A DNA stretch of 64,000 nt from an uncultured Alistipes sp. (GTDB lineage: Bacteria; Bacteroidota; Bacteroidia; Bacteroidales; Rikenellaceae): NCBI GenBank assembly GCA_947591475.1, contig CANQDE010000001.1, positions 548,200 to 612,199 of the forward strand, read 5' to 3'. Shown in pieces: positions 1 to 9,855 of the stretch (position 1 is its first letter; each line of letters starts with the position of its first letter). Under the pieces are notes generated by a model. It saw only the letters and a program-made list of their open reading frames with translations, was not told the DNA's origin and ran no database searches. A program made the translations under genes and the position numbers.

Positions 1-1088
1 CGGGTGATCGTATTGTGTTTCACCGCATTGCCGATCAACGGCTGCAAGGAGAGCGTAGGCAGCTGCCAATCCATGTATTCAGCGGCGACATCGACATCGA
101 AGAACAATTTGTCAGCGTACCGGATTTTGAAGAGATAGCTATAAGCCTCGGCGAACTTCAGCTCCTCGCGGAGCGTAATCAACGTACTCTGACCGTTTTG
201 GATGATATAGCGGAACGCATACGAAAGTCGATCGATATAGAACAGAGCCTTTTCATCCTGCTTTTCGCGCACGAGCATCGCCAGCGAATTGAGCGAATTG
301 AAAAAGAAATGCGGATTGATTTGCCCGACTAACATGTTGTAGCGGGTGGTCAGATTTTCGTTTTTGAGCCGTTCGTTTTCGACCACCACAGCCTGCCGCT
401 GGGAGATAAGGGTATAGATACGTCCATAAAGCAGCGATACGACGACCGCGAACGTCCATTTCAGCAGCAGCATGTAATCGAACATGCGGCCAGCCGAGAA
501 ATTGGGCACGATACGGCCCGAATGCCACTCGATGACCGGAGCGATGAAATACAGCGCCGCAGCCACGGCGACACCGGCCAACGAGCTACGAACCATACTG
601 CGCGGGATTCCGTTCCGATGCGCAACGCTCATAAAGGTCAACAGCACGAACGACAGGAGCAAATAGTAGAGCAGCTGAACCGTTACATCCACGGCCGTCG
701 ACGGTCGGTTGAATACGGAACTGTAATCGAAATCGAGGCCGTTCCGCTTATGGATTTCCGAAAATACGGGATGCGCGCCCCGCATGCGATTCGGCATCAG
801 ATCGACGACCAGCCGGTCGCCGTCGGCGAGACCGAACCGACGGATCCGGTTCATCGGGGCATAGAGGCTATCGCCATTCGCATAGACGATATACCCGTGT
901 CCGTCGGGCGTTACCGACAACACCCCTTCGTCCGAACGCTGTATGGGAATTTCCTTCACCGGACGCTGCTGCTCGCTTCGCTGGTCGACGATCAACAACA
1001 GCACATAGGAGAAATTGACCACCGTGCTGATCGCCGCAGCGACCAGCAGATTCAGAATCCAATCGGAATAGCGGAGTTGCAGTTTCAT
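1..1088 (-). CDS. LytS-type sensor histidine kinase, 3' end outside window
   Basis: The minus-strand frame from the ATG at 1088 stays open to the left edge, so the C-terminal ATPase part is cut. The protein starts with a membrane segment (ILNLLVAAAISTVV), has further hydrophobic segments around residues 150-220, and then the His_kinase signature QINPHFFFNSLNSL with the phospho-acceptor histidine near residue 260. An N-box-like GNAVKHN lies close to the edge. This is the LytS/YehU layout, in which a membrane kinase phosphorylates a LytTR response regulator. The partner gene would be expected just off the left edge. The frame is compatible with the whole reading, but the signal sensed cannot be told. 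Confidence 0.88.
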   Translation of the reverse strand, partial: MKLQLRYSDWILNLLVAAAISTVVNFSYVLLLIVDQRSEQQRPVKEIPIQRSDEGVLSVTPDGHGYIVYANGDSLYAPMNRIRRFGLADGDRLVVDLMPNRMRGAHPVFSEIHKRNGLDFDYSSVFNRPSTAVDVTVQLLYYLLLSFVLLTFMSVAHRNGIPRSMVRSSLAGVAVAAALYFIAPVIEWHSGRIVPNFSAGRMFDYMLLLKWTFAVVVSLLYGRIYTLISQRQAVVVENERLKNENLTTRYNMLVGQINPHFFFNSLNSLAMLVREKQDEKALFYIDRLSYAFRYIIQNGQSTLITLREELKFAEAYSYLFKIRYADKLFFDVDVAAEYMDWQLPTLSLQPLIGNAVKHNTIT

Positions 1089-1105
1089 GGCCGAGAGGGG
1101 GTACC

Positions 1106-1639
1106 TTATTCTTCGTTTTCGAACCAGGAGGCATAAAGCCTGTAATCGTGCGCCGTACGACGGATGATTTCATCGCATTGTTCGGGCGTTACCGATTTGA
1201 TCCGGCGGGCCGGCACGCCGGCATAGAGCGAATCGGGCTCCAGTTGCGCATTGGAGAGCACCAGCGCATTGGCCGCGATAATGCACCCCGACGGAACGAC
1301 GGCATTGTCGAGCAGGGTAGCCCCCATACCGATCAAGCAGTTGTCGCCGATCCGCGCTCCGTGGATGATGGCATTGTGTCCGACCGAAACATCGTTTCCA
1401 ATGATCGTCTGCGAAGGATGCTTCGCGCCGTCGTAAGTTGTATGGAGTACCACGCCGTCTTGAATATTGGTACGGTCGCCAATGACGATCTTGTTCACAT
1501 CGCCCCGCAGGACGGCATTGAACCAGATCGAACAATCCCGACCGATGGTTACGTCGCCCACGATGACGGCGGTTTCCGCCACAAAGGTGTTTTCACCGAT
1601 TACGGGTTCATGCCCGCGCACTTTTTGGATATAAGCCAT
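1106..1639 (-). CDS. gamma-carbonic anhydrase family protein (YrdA-like)
   Basis: This 177-residue left-handed beta-helix protein is built of hexapeptide repeats (I/V-x-x-D/N type) from about residue 15 to 150. The conserved VLHTTYD, VGHNAIIHG and IGMGATLLD segments are those of the gamma-carbonic anhydrase/YrdA/PaaY family. The histidines of VLH and GHNAIIH are the expected metal ligands. Many members of the family show little or no carbonic anhydrase activity, so the reaction is not certain. It lies 10 bp after the mazG stop and just before the sensor kinase, all on the minus strand, so the three may share a transcript. Confidence 0.9.
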   Translation of the reverse strand: MAYIQKVRGHEPVIGENTFVAETAVIVGDVTIGRDCSIWFNAVLRGDVNKIVIGDRTNIQDGVVLHTTYDGAKHPSQTIIGNDVSVGHNAIIHGARIGDNCLIGMGATLLDNAVVPSGCIIAANALVLSNAQLEPDSLYAGVPARRIKSVTPEQCDEIIRRTAHDYRLYASWFENEE

Positions 1640-1649
1640 GATTCATTCG

Positions 1650-2435
1650 CTATTCTTTCGGTTCTTCGGCCTTGGCCTGTTGCCACAGTTCATCCATCCG
1701 TTCAAGCGAAAGATCGTGCAGCGCATGTCCCTCTGCTTCGGCCTGTTGCTCCATGTAATTGAAGCGGCGGATGAACTTCTTGTTGGTGCGATCCAAAGCC
1801 GCTTTGGGATCGACCCCGTAAAGCCGGCTCGCATTCACCAACGCAAAAAACAAATCGCCGAATTCGCTCTCCAACTCCTCTTTGCGGCCCGCTTTCATCT
1901 CGGCCTCCACTTCGCCGATCTCCTCCTTGACCTTGTCCCAAACCTCCTCTTTTTTCTGCCAATCGAAGCCGGCTCCAGCGGCCTTTTCTCCCACGCGATA
2001 GGCTTTCACCATCGCCGGCAGCGAACGCGGAACACCGCCCAGCGTGCCGCTTTTCCGATGTTTCTTGCGCAATTTCAAGGCCTCCCAGTTAGCTTTCACC
2101 TCCTCGGGCGTATCGGCATGAATTTCTCCGTAGACATGCGGATGACGATAAATCAACTTATCGCAAAGCGCATTGGCCACATCGGCGAAATCGAAGGCGC
2201 CTTGTTCCTCGCCCAACTTCGAATAGAACACCACATGCAGCAGCAAATCACCCAGTTCCTCCTTGATTCCTTCCATGTTGTGGTCGGAAATGGCATCGGC
2301 CAATTCGAACGTCTCTTCGATCGTGTTGCTGCGCAGCGAATCGAAGGTCTGTTCGCGATCCCACGGGCATTCGCGCCGCAAACGGTTCATCACCTCCAGC
2401 AGGCGGGCCGTGGCTTCCAAACGTTTATCTTCCAT
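1650..2435 (-). CDS. mazG: nucleoside triphosphate pyrophosphohydrolase MazG
   Basis: The protein is about 261 residues, the usual length of two-domain MazG. The first domain carries ECPWDREQTFDSLRSNTIEETFELADAI and EELGDLLLHVVFYS, with the EExxE/ExxD metal-binding pattern. The second domain (about residues 150-240) repeats a weaker version, EEIGEVEAEMKAG and ESEFGDLFFALVN. MazG hydrolyses NTPs to NMP and pyrophosphate and cleans the nucleotide pool. I chose the ATG at 2435 (MEDKRLEAT). The open frame extends to 2468, but the -7 box TAACTTTG at 2466-2473 puts transcription start near 2459, so the far-upstream start is not possible; ATG 2453 remains an alternative. Confidence 0.93.
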   Translation of the reverse strand: MEDKRLEATARLLEVMNRLRRECPWDREQTFDSLRSNTIEETFELADAISDHNMEGIKEELGDLLLHVVFYSKLGEEQGAFDFADVANALCDKLIYRHPHVYGEIHADTPEEVKANWEALKLRKKHRKSGTLGGVPRSLPAMVKAYRVGEKAAGAGFDWQKKEEVWDKVKEEIGEVEAEMKAGRKEELESEFGDLFFALVNASRLYGVDPKAALDRTNKKFIRRFNYMEQQAEAEGHALHDLSLERMDELWQQAKAEEPKE

Positions 2436-2465
2436 AGTTTTGTTCCGAGACATGTTAACTTTCGG

Positions 2466-2473
2466 CAAAGTTA
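2466..2473 (-). promoter_or_regulatory. -7 promoter box of mazG
   Basis: TAACTTTG on the minus strand matches the Bacteroidetes TAnnTTTG box and lies about 31 bases before the chosen mazG start. No convincing -33 TTG is seen. Confidence 0.6.
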
Positions 2474-2494
2474 GGAAATTCGGTCGAAAAAGCG

Positions 2495-2502
2495 TAATTT
2501 TG
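2495..2502 (+). promoter_or_regulatory. -7 promoter box of the GH20 gene
   Basis: TAATTTTG fits TAnnTTTG and lies 30 bases before the ATG at 2533. It is back to back with the mazG promoter, so the two genes are divergently transcribed from a gap of about 97 bp. Confidence 0.6.
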
Positions 2503-2532
2503 TCATAAATAATAACGTATCTATCTCAGCCC

Positions 2533-4680
2533 ATGAAATCGGCCTATTCGACCCTTCTCGTCCTGTTGTGTTGCACCTTGCTGCCGGCCTGCTCCCGACC
2601 ATTATCCGACCGATACGCTATTACGTCTTCGACGCGGGTTCAATTCGAACCTGAGCTTGCACCCTTGGCCGAATATTTAGCCACCTATCTGCCGGTTACG
2701 ATCGACGCAAACGACACGAACTGCACGGATCGCAACGATGCGATCCGACTATCCATCGACACAACACTCACCGCCGAGGCCTTCCGGCTTGAAGTAAACG
2801 CTTCGGGCATCACGCTTGCCGGAGCCGACTACGGCGGTGTTTTCAACGGCATCCAAGCCTTATTCCGCTCGATGCCGCCCGAAATCTATGCGAAAGTTCG
2901 GCCGGAGCGCATCGAACTGGCCGACACCGTATGGACGGATGGCCCGCGTTTTTCCTATCGGGGGATGATGCTCGACGTCGCCCGCACGTGGCAAGGGCTC
3001 GACGCCGTAAAACGGTTCATTGACCTGCTGGCCTATCATCGCATCAACAAACTGCACCTCCACTTGGCCGACGACGAGGGATGGCGCATCGAAATCCGGT
3101 CGCATCCCGAGCTGACCGAAATCGGGGGCTTTCGCGGGGGCGATTCGCCCGTGCGGGCCGTTTACGGCAAATGGGACGAAAAATACGGCGGCTATTTCAC
3201 GCAGGCCGAGATGCGCGACCTGATCCAATATGCCGCCGTGCGCAACATCGAAATCATTCCCGAAATCGACCTGCCCGGCCACAGCCGCAACATCGCCTCC
3301 GTTCATCCGGAAATCCGCTGCAACTATCCGCCCGATACGCTCTCGACGAACGGCTACGATTACCGTTCCGCATGGTGCGTCGCACGCGAAGAAAATTATA
3401 CGTTGCTCGCCGACATTCTGGGCGAAATCTGCGAACTCTTTCCGTCGAAATACATCCACGTCGGCGGCGACGAAGTAGATGTATCGCAATGGGAACGTTG
3501 CCCCGACTGCCAGCGGCTGATGCGGCAAAAGGGAATCGCCGACCCACATCGCTTGGAAGACCTTTTTATGAACCGTATTACGGAGATTCTCGCGGCGCAC
3601 GGCAAGCGACCGGCCGTCTGGAACGAAGCCGCAGCATCGGGCGAGTTCACCCGCGACAGCCGCATCTATGGCTGGCAGGATGTCAAGGCCTGTCTCGATG
3701 CCACCGCAAAAGGCTATCCGACCGTCGTCATGCCGGGGGCCTACTTCTATTTCGACATGCGCCAGACGCCCGAAGAGGACGGCCACGACTGGGCTGCGAT
3801 TTTCGATGCGAAAAAAGTCTATGGATTCGATTTCGCCGAGCTCGGATTCAGCGAAGAACAAATGCGGCACGTCGCGGGCCTCGAAGGGACTTTTTTCAGC
3901 GAAGCCTATGTTTCGCACCACCCCGAACTTCCCGACTACCTCGATTACATGTGTTATCCGCGCATCTGCGCATTGGCCCGCATTGCTTGGCGGGGCAACG
4001 AACAAAGTTGGGAGGATTTCTATCGCGAACTCGTCGCGAAACATTACGACCGAACGGTCGCCATGGGCATCCGGTTCCGGCTTTTCCCACCCCGAATAAG
4101 CTACCGCGACGGCACTTTCACCGCTGCGACCGACGATCGTTCCCGCATCTATTATATAAAGGAGGGTAGTCCGGAGGAGCATCGTTACAAGCGACCGATC
4201 CATACGGACGAACCGCACCGGTATCGCTTTTTCACCCGTTACCACACGGCCCGCAGCCCTTACGTCGCCGACAAATCCTATTACCGCACCCTCGCGCCCG
4301 CCTTCACCTTGACCACTTCGATGGGCGAAAGTTCGAGCGCGCCCTACGCCAATGCCGAAACCTATAAAGGCTTGTCCCGCACGCGCCGCGCCTGCCGCCA
4401 GCAAGACTGGATCCGTTACGATTTCGCCGAACCGGTGCGATGCCGCGAAATGTACCTGCAAACGGGCAACCGGCAGCTGCCCAAGACGGTCATCACCACC
4501 GGAATCGTGGAAATATCCTATGACGGGCAACGTTTCGAGCGAATCGGCGAGTTGGAAAAGGGGAGTATCACCTTGCATCCCGACCGTCCGGTAAAATCCG
4601 TGCGCATCGTCTCGACCTGCGACGACAACGGCACACCCTATGTAACCATCCAACCGCCGCGAATCAAGCCGGTATTATAG
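2533..4680 (+). CDS. GH20 beta-N-acetylhexosaminidase, lipoprotein
   Basis: The 715-residue protein has a lipoprotein signal (MKSAYSTLLVLLCCTLLPAC, lipobox LPAC). A GH20b-type N-terminal domain (about residues 30-130) is followed by the catalytic TIM barrel, which begins with RFSYRGMMLDVARTW. The catalytic pair is Asp313-Glu314 in HVGGDE, and HLADDEGWRIEI, EIDLPGHS and W-rich substrate-pocket segments are present. The C-terminal part (from about 560) has chitobiase-like and F5/8-like beta segments (VEISYDGQRF). The family releases terminal GlcNAc or GalNAc from glycans; in gut Bacteroidetes it usually acts at the cell surface or in the periplasm on mucin or host N-glycans. It stands alone, without SusC/SusD next to it. 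Confidence 0.95.
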   Translation: MKSAYSTLLVLLCCTLLPACSRPLSDRYAITSSTRVQFEPELAPLAEYLATYLPVTIDANDTNCTDRNDAIRLSIDTTLTAEAFRLEVNASGITLAGADYGGVFNGIQALFRSMPPEIYAKVRPERIELADTVWTDGPRFSYRGMMLDVARTWQGLDAVKRFIDLLAYHRINKLHLHLADDEGWRIEIRSHPELTEIGGFRGGDSPVRAVYGKWDEKYGGYFTQAEMRDLIQYAAVRNIEIIPEIDLPGHSRNIASVHPEIRCNYPPDTLSTNGYDYRSAWCVAREENYTLLADILGEICELFPSKYIHVGGDEVDVSQWERCPDCQRLMRQKGIADPHRLEDLFMNRITEILAAHGKRPAVWNEAAASGEFTRDSRIYGWQDVKACLDATAKGYPTVVMPGAYFYFDMRQTPEEDGHDWAAIFDAKKVYGFDFAELGFSEEQMRHVAGLEGTFFSEAYVSHHPELPDYLDYMCYPRICALARIAWRGNEQSWEDFYRELVAKHYDRTVAMGIRFRLFPPRISYRDGTFTAATDDRSRIYYIKEGSPEEHRYKRPIHTDEPHRYRFFTRYHTARSPYVADKSYYRTLAPAFTLTTSMGESSSAPYANAETYKGLSRTRRACRQQDWIRYDFAEPVRCREMYLQTGNRQLPKTVITTGIVEISYDGQRFERIGELEKGSITLHPDRPVKSVRIVSTCDDNGTPYVTIQPPRIKPVL

Positions 4681-4681
4681 G

Positions 4682-6202
4682 CTATTCCGCCAGCAATCGG
4701 TCGAGTTCCGTGCGTATTTCCGGCGATTCGGGACGCGGCGCATCGAGGTTGACCAATCGGCCGTTGCGGTCATAGAGAATCAGATGCGGAATACGGCGAT
4801 TGTCTATTTCTTTCAGAAACTTGCAATCTTTCGCATTCAGCACACGGAAAGAAAAAGCCCCCTCCTCAGCAACCCGGTATTTCGCAACGGCCTGTTTCCA
4901 TTTGTCGGGCATATCGTTGATCGCCAGATAAACGAACGCGACATCCCGAGCGGCGTATGCCTTGCGCAGTTCCAACGCAGCCGACATTCCGGCACAGCAG
5001 GGGCCGCACCACGAAGCCCAGAAATCCACCAGCACGACTTTTCCACGCAGACTGTCGAGTAGGTCGGCATAATCCATACGGCTGCCTGCCGAATCTTCCA
5101 GCACCAAGTCATTCGAATAGCCATCCTTCATCCGAATTTTTCCGACAATCGGCTGCGGCGTAAAGGTCGAATCGCCCGACAGCTCCGCATAAACCGCATT
5201 GCATTGCCGGACGAACTCCGTCGGATAGTTCGTCCAACCCCAATCGTCCGACGAAACGCGCTCCATCATCACGCGCAACGCCGTGATACGGGCATAACGC
5301 GAGAGGGTAGTATCTCCCGCTATCCGTTTGCAATCGGACACTGTAAACTGATACGGCAGCAGTTGCTTCGCCAATTGGTGCGCGAAAGCATAATGCATCA
5401 ACGAATCCGAAGCCAATATCCGGCGCAAGCTCTCTTCCGGCATCCGCTTTTCGCTGTTCGGCCACGACGCATCGAGTTCCTCCGAATACCCTTGATCCAG
5501 CAGATGCCGTCCGCGCAGGTAATCCGCATAGCGTTTCGTCAATGAACCGATTCGTTCCAACGAATCCAATCGAGCGGCATAATCCCTCCGATAAACCCGA
5601 TACACCTCGCACAAAGAATCGAGATTCGGACATCGAACTCGATAGTTGGCCAAACTCTCTTTGTACCTCGGGTTCTTCCGATACTTCGGTTCGTGCAACA
5701 CCCACCACATAAGCCGATAAGTATGGTCGGTGCAAACGGTTCGCAGGCTGAAACCCGTAGCGGTGTGCACACTGCGCGCATCCGCTTCGGGCAGGTTGTA
5801 CATCCACGTATTCCGCTCCGAACGCAGGCTGCGGATATGCGGACGCAGATTTTCGCCATAGGTAAACAGCACCGTATCGCCCGCTTCAAGCAGATAGTAA
5901 TTGTCCTCGACCGCTTGATTCCGGTGCATGATTTCGGCATAGCCCCGATAAGTCGGAATCGTCAGCGTATCCCGCCCCATTTGCGGCGGAAGATGATGAC
6001 GCAGGACACATGTGCTGTCCACATAATCGACGATCGTTTCCGGATAGCGAGTATGATTGCCGAAAAAGCGCTCCGTCGACGTGTGATCGGGGCAATCCTC
6101 GAAAATAAGGGTTACGGTATTCGGTTCCGGACGCACGAGTACATCCGTACACGAAACGGCAGACAGCACCGCAACCGCTATTCCCAGCAAAGATTTCTTC
6201 AT
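4682..6202 (-). CDS. TlpA-like thioredoxin-fold lipoprotein
   Basis: The 506-residue protein starts with a lipoprotein signal ending at SAVSC (about residue 18). Residues 20-340 form a long helical/unknown region without a family I recognise. The C-terminal 150 residues form a thioredoxin fold of the TlpA/ResA type, with the redox motif WASWCGPCC near residue 396, preceded by GKVVLVDF and followed by VAFVYLAINDMPDKW and the cis-Pro segment RRIPHLILYD. Such Bacteroidetes proteins reduce or monitor periplasmic disulfides. The extra cysteine directly after CGPC is unusual. The gene converges with the GH20 gene (1-bp gap) and follows pheT by 28 bp. Confidence 0.88.
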   Translation of the reverse strand: MKKSLLGIAVAVLSAVSCTDVLVRPEPNTVTLIFEDCPDHTSTERFFGNHTRYPETIVDYVDSTCVLRHHLPPQMGRDTLTIPTYRGYAEIMHRNQAVEDNYYLLEAGDTVLFTYGENLRPHIRSLRSERNTWMYNLPEADARSVHTATGFSLRTVCTDHTYRLMWWVLHEPKYRKNPRYKESLANYRVRCPNLDSLCEVYRVYRRDYAARLDSLERIGSLTKRYADYLRGRHLLDQGYSEELDASWPNSEKRMPEESLRRILASDSLMHYAFAHQLAKQLLPYQFTVSDCKRIAGDTTLSRYARITALRVMMERVSSDDWGWTNYPTEFVRQCNAVYAELSGDSTFTPQPIVGKIRMKDGYSNDLVLEDSAGSRMDYADLLDSLRGKVVLVDFWASWCGPCCAGMSAALELRKAYAARDVAFVYLAINDMPDKWKQAVAKYRVAEEGAFSFRVLNAKDCKFLKEIDNRRIPHLILYDRNGRLVNLDAPRPESPEIRTELDRLLAE

Positions 6203-6230
6203 AACCGCACAAATAAACGAATCCGACGCC

Positions 6231-8696
6231 TTACGCCCGCACCGTTGCGCCGCACTTCTGCTCGAACTGCTTCGCCAAGTTGGTCATCACCCGTTCGATG
6301 GTCTTGTCATCCAACGTCCGGCTTTTATCTTCCAAGATGAAACTCAACGCATAGGATTTCTTGCCGTCGGGCAATTTGTCGCCCTCATAGACGTCGAACA
6401 ACGAAACGTGCTTCAACAATTTGCGCTCCGCAGCGAATGCCACCTCGCGCAGTGCGGCAAAGGTAACCTTCCGATCGACCAGCAAAGCCAAATCGCGTTT
6501 CACCTCGGGGAACTTCGAGAGCTCCTCGACCGCGATTTTCAGTTTCTTCGTCGATTTCACAAGGGCATCGAAATTCATCTCCAAGAAATAGACCGGCTGT
6601 TTGACATCCGCCAGTCGACGGATTTTCGCATGCACAGCCCCGATCCGCAACAGTTCCTTGCCGTTCAGCGACAGCATAAGTCCTTCGCTGAACAGGTCGT
6701 TCTGCAACTCTTCGGTCTGCAACGCATAAATGTCAAGGCCGAATCGCTGCAACAATTTCTCCGCAATCGCCCGCAACGTAAAGAACGAGACCGGAGCCGG
6801 CTTGACATTCCACGAGGCTGCGACATCCGCACCGGTTACGGCGATCGCCAACCGATATTGTTCCGAATAGCCGTTGAGCGGCTGTTCATCCGTGCGTTTA
6901 TCGGCATCGTAGAAATAGCAGTTGCCGAATTCGTACAACTTCAAATCGCCGTTGCGCCGGTTGGCATTGAGGGCGATCGCTTCCAGCATGTTGAATAACA
7001 GCGTCTGACGCATGACGTTCAAATCGGTGCTCAACGGATTGAGAATCCGCACGCAGCGATCGGCCGGATACGATTGCAATCCTTCGTAATAGGCGCTCTT
7101 CGTCAGCGAATTGGACATGATTTCCGAATAGCCGTTCGCCGTCAAAAAATCGGCCGCCGCATTCATCAGGGCATTGCGATCGGGTTTCGGCGCATAGGAG
7201 AGGGTAGAACGCACCTGCGACGGAATCTCGACCCGATTGTATCCGTAAATGCGCAAAATATCCTCGATCAGATCGGCTTCGCGCTGCACATCGACCCGAT
7301 AGGGCGGCACGGCCACCGTCAGCACACCCTCTTTTTCGGCCAGCACCTTCACCTCCAGCGCGTCGATAATCGTGCGCACCGTCTCCTCGGGGATATGCTT
7401 GCCTACCAACGCATCGATGCGAGCGAACGAAATATCGAAAACGAAATTTTTCGCCGGAGCCGCACAAACATCGACGATCTCGCTCGAAATCGTTCCTCCG
7501 GCCAGCTCTTTCAAGAGCAGAGCGGCCCGTTTGGCGGCGTACACCTGCAAATTGGGGTCGATGCCGCGTTCGTAACGGAACGAAGCATCCGTATTGAGGC
7601 CGAACCGTTTGGCCGTTTTCCGCACCCACACGGGATTGAAATAGGCGCTTTCGATAAAGACGTCGGTCGTCGTCTCGCTGATGCCCGACTCCAAACCGCC
7701 GAATACACCGGCAATAGCCATCGGACGTTCGGCCGAACAAATCATCAAATCCCGTTCGGTCAGTTTCCGCTCCACGCCGTCCAGCGTAACGAACGGCGTC
7801 CCCTCGGCACAGGTACGCACGACGATTCGACCGCCCTCGATTTTCGAAGCATCGAACGCATGCAACGGCTGGCCCAATTCGAACAGGACGAAATTCGTAA
7901 TATCGACTAAATTGTTTTTGGGATGGATGCCCGCCGCACGCAGACAGTTCTGCATCCATTCGGGCGAGGGGCCGATTTTGCATCCGGTTACGCTCACGCC
8001 CGCATAGCGGGGTGCCGCCTCGGTGTTCTCGACTTGAACGCCGATCTCCAGCGCATGGTTATCGACCGCAAAAGTCGAGACATCGGGCCATTTTACGTGT
8101 ACCTCCTTGCCGCGGCTACGGAAATAGGCGGCCAAATCGCGGGCCACACCGATGTGCGATGCGGCATCGACCCGATTGGGCGTCAGCCCGATGCCGATCA
8201 AATAATCATCCTCGACATGCAGATACTCCTTGGCCGGCATACCCACGGGCGCATCGGCCGGAAGCTCCATGATGCCGTCGTGCGACGCGCCGATTCCCAA
8301 TTCGTCCTCAGCGCAAAGCATTCCAAGCGATTCCACGCCACGGATTTTGCTGCGTTTGATTTTGAACTCCTCGTCGCCGCCATTGGGGTAGAGCACGGCT
8401 CCCACCGTCGCACAAAGGACTTTCAACCCGGCCCGGCAATTCGGCGCCCCGCAGACGATCTGCAAGCGATCGCCCGTACCGACGTCGACGGTCGTAATGT
8501 GCAGATGATCGGAATCGGGATGATCGACGCAGGTTTTCACCTCGGCGACGACCACGCCCCGAAGGCCGCCCTTGACGGTCTCGATTTTCTCGAAGCCCTC
8601 GACTTCGAGACCGATGTCGGTCAGAATTTTCGCCACCTCCTCGGCCGGAAGGTCGATATCGATGTAACGCTTGAGCCAGTTATACGAAACATTCAT
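6231..8696 (-). CDS. pheT: phenylalanyl-tRNA synthetase beta subunit
   Basis: The 821-residue length and domain order match bacterial PheT: MNVSYNWLKRYIDIDL at the start, an EMAP/tRNA-binding domain (about 40-150), the B3/B4 editing domain (about 215-390), the B5 domain (about 410-480), the catalytic-like core, and a C-terminal FDX-ACB domain (ELSKFPEVKRDLALLVD onward). With PheS it charges tRNA-Phe in the cytoplasm. PheS is not adjacent here, which is common in this phylum. The 105-base leader after the -7 box at 8808-8815 shows no clear attenuator. Confidence 0.97.
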   Translation of the reverse strand: MNVSYNWLKRYIDIDLPAEEVAKILTDIGLEVEGFEKIETVKGGLRGVVVAEVKTCVDHPDSDHLHITTVDVGTGDRLQIVCGAPNCRAGLKVLCATVGAVLYPNGGDEEFKIKRSKIRGVESLGMLCAEDELGIGASHDGIMELPADAPVGMPAKEYLHVEDDYLIGIGLTPNRVDAASHIGVARDLAAYFRSRGKEVHVKWPDVSTFAVDNHALEIGVQVENTEAAPRYAGVSVTGCKIGPSPEWMQNCLRAAGIHPKNNLVDITNFVLFELGQPLHAFDASKIEGGRIVVRTCAEGTPFVTLDGVERKLTERDLMICSAERPMAIAGVFGGLESGISETTTDVFIESAYFNPVWVRKTAKRFGLNTDASFRYERGIDPNLQVYAAKRAALLLKELAGGTISSEIVDVCAAPAKNFVFDISFARIDALVGKHIPEETVRTIIDALEVKVLAEKEGVLTVAVPPYRVDVQREADLIEDILRIYGYNRVEIPSQVRSTLSYAPKPDRNALMNAAADFLTANGYSEIMSNSLTKSAYYEGLQSYPADRCVRILNPLSTDLNVMRQTLLFNMLEAIALNANRRNGDLKLYEFGNCYFYDADKRTDEQPLNGYSEQYRLAIAVTGADVAASWNVKPAPVSFFTLRAIAEKLLQRFGLDIYALQTEELQNDLFSEGLMLSLNGKELLRIGAVHAKIRRLADVKQPVYFLEMNFDALVKSTKKLKIAVEELSKFPEVKRDLALLVDRKVTFAALREVAFAAERKLLKHVSLFDVYEGDKLPDGKKSYALSFILEDKSRTLDDKTIERVMTNLAKQFEQKCGATVRA

Positions 8697-8807
8697 AACA
8701 GTATATTAACTTTTTGTTTTCAATATTCAACTCGTCCGCAACTCGTTGAAAAGTACGGTCGCATTCATGCGCGAACGGCGAACCGCCTTTCGCCGCACAA
8801 AATCGAA

Positions 8808-8815
8808 CAAAGATA
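8808..8815 (-). promoter_or_regulatory. -7 promoter box for pheT
   Basis: TATCTTTG on the minus strand, about 112 bases before the pheT ATG. A second box of the same type, TACCTTTG at 8881-8888 (minus), belongs to the dispersed repeat listed next and could be a second start. Confidence 0.5.
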
Positions 8816-8831
8816 CGAAAAGCCGAGCGCA

Positions 8832-8888
8832 ATGCCAAATTTATTTGAGCATTGCCGAGGCGGAGTATCTTCGGCGAAGCCAAAGGTA
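8832..8888 (-). repeat. dispersed chromosomal repeat, copy 1
   Basis: About 57 bases on the minus strand containing TACCTTTG, a CTTCG/CGAAG hairpin, GAAGATACTCCG and CTCGGCA, then AAATAAATT. A diverged copy in the opposite orientation is at 10070-10126, so the two flank the EamA gene. Confidence 0.6.
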
Positions 8889-8928
8889 ACATTTTTTATA
8901 AATTTATCACGCCGAAGGCGACGTTCGT

Positions 8929-9828
8929 TCATCGGGAGCCGATCCACAGAAAGACCATACCGACGAGAATGAAGGCCAGATCGATCGCTTTCGACCGCAG
9001 GTTGTGTTCGTGAAACAGCCACGCTCCGCACAGGAACGAGACGACCACCGACCCGCGCCGCACCATCGAAACGACCGAAATCATCGCATCGGGATCGCTC
9101 AAAGCATAAAGATAGGCGAAATCGGCCAATGACAGGAAGATCGAGATAGCCGGAATCGCCCAGCTCCACCGAAACGGCGTGGTCGCACGACGGTGGGGCC
9201 ACCAAATGACGGCCACGATGACCGTCATCATCAAAAACTGGTAAAGATTGTACCAGCTCTGTACGAAAACCGCGTCGAGCCGCGACATGATGAATTTATC
9301 GTAGAGGCCGCTCACAGCACCCGTCAACGCCGAAAGGGCCACGAACCAGATCCAGCGGTTATGCACGAAATCGACCCCTTCGCGACGGCTCGACCGGCTC
9401 AACAGAAAGAGTGAAATCATGGCCAACAGCACACCGATCCATTGGTAGCCGTTCAGCCGTTCGCCGAACACCAGCATCGCACCGACCAGCACCATCACCG
9501 GACGGGTCGCATTGATCGGGCCGACGATCGTGATGGGCAGGTGTTTCATGCCGTAATAGCCGAAAATCCAGGATGTCAGCACAATAACGGATTTGAGAAC
9601 AACCAGCCCATGCGCATGCAGCGTTCCGGGTTCGGTCTCCAAAATAGTGCCGTCGAACCAGCCGAGATTCCACTCCGAAGAGACGACCGCTGGAAGAAAA
9701 ATCAAGGTCGAGAACAACGTATTGAGCAGCAATACGGGCAAGACGGCATTATCCGTGAGCGATTTCTTTTTGGCAGCATCGTATAAACCGAGCAACGCTG
9801 CCGAAGCGAATGCAAGCGACAACCACAT
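8929..9828 (-). CDS. EamA/DMT-family membrane transporter
   Basis: The 299-residue protein has about ten hydrophobic segments arranged as two EamA repeats (residues 1-140 and 155-299). Typical features are GYYGMKHLPITIVGPINATRPVMVLVGA and GYQWIGVLLAMISLFLL in the first half. The drug/metabolite transporter superfamily moves small metabolites across the inner membrane, but the substrate cannot be read from sequence. It has its own -7 box (TATCTTTG, 9856-9863 minus). Confidence 0.88.
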   Translation of the reverse strand: MWLSLAFASAALLGLYDAAKKKSLTDNAVLPVLLLNTLFSTLIFLPAVVSSEWNLGWFDGTILETEPGTLHAHGLVVLKSVIVLTSWIFGYYGMKHLPITIVGPINATRPVMVLVGAMLVFGERLNGYQWIGVLLAMISLFLLSRSSRREGVDFVHNRWIWFVALSALTGAVSGLYDKFIMSRLDAVFVQSWYNLYQFLMMTVIVAVIWWPHRRATTPFRWSWAIPAISIFLSLADFAYLYALSDPDAMISVVSMVRRGSVVVSFLCGAWLFHEHNLRSKAIDLAFILVGMVFLWIGSR

Positions 9829-9855
9829 TTTTCAAAGACGTTGTAAATCGGGTTG

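Noticed and set aside
2860..4653. 597-residue minus-strand frame opposite the GH20 gene
   Set aside because: Shadow of a clear GH20 gene with signal peptide and catalytic motifs; the antisense reading shows no domain.
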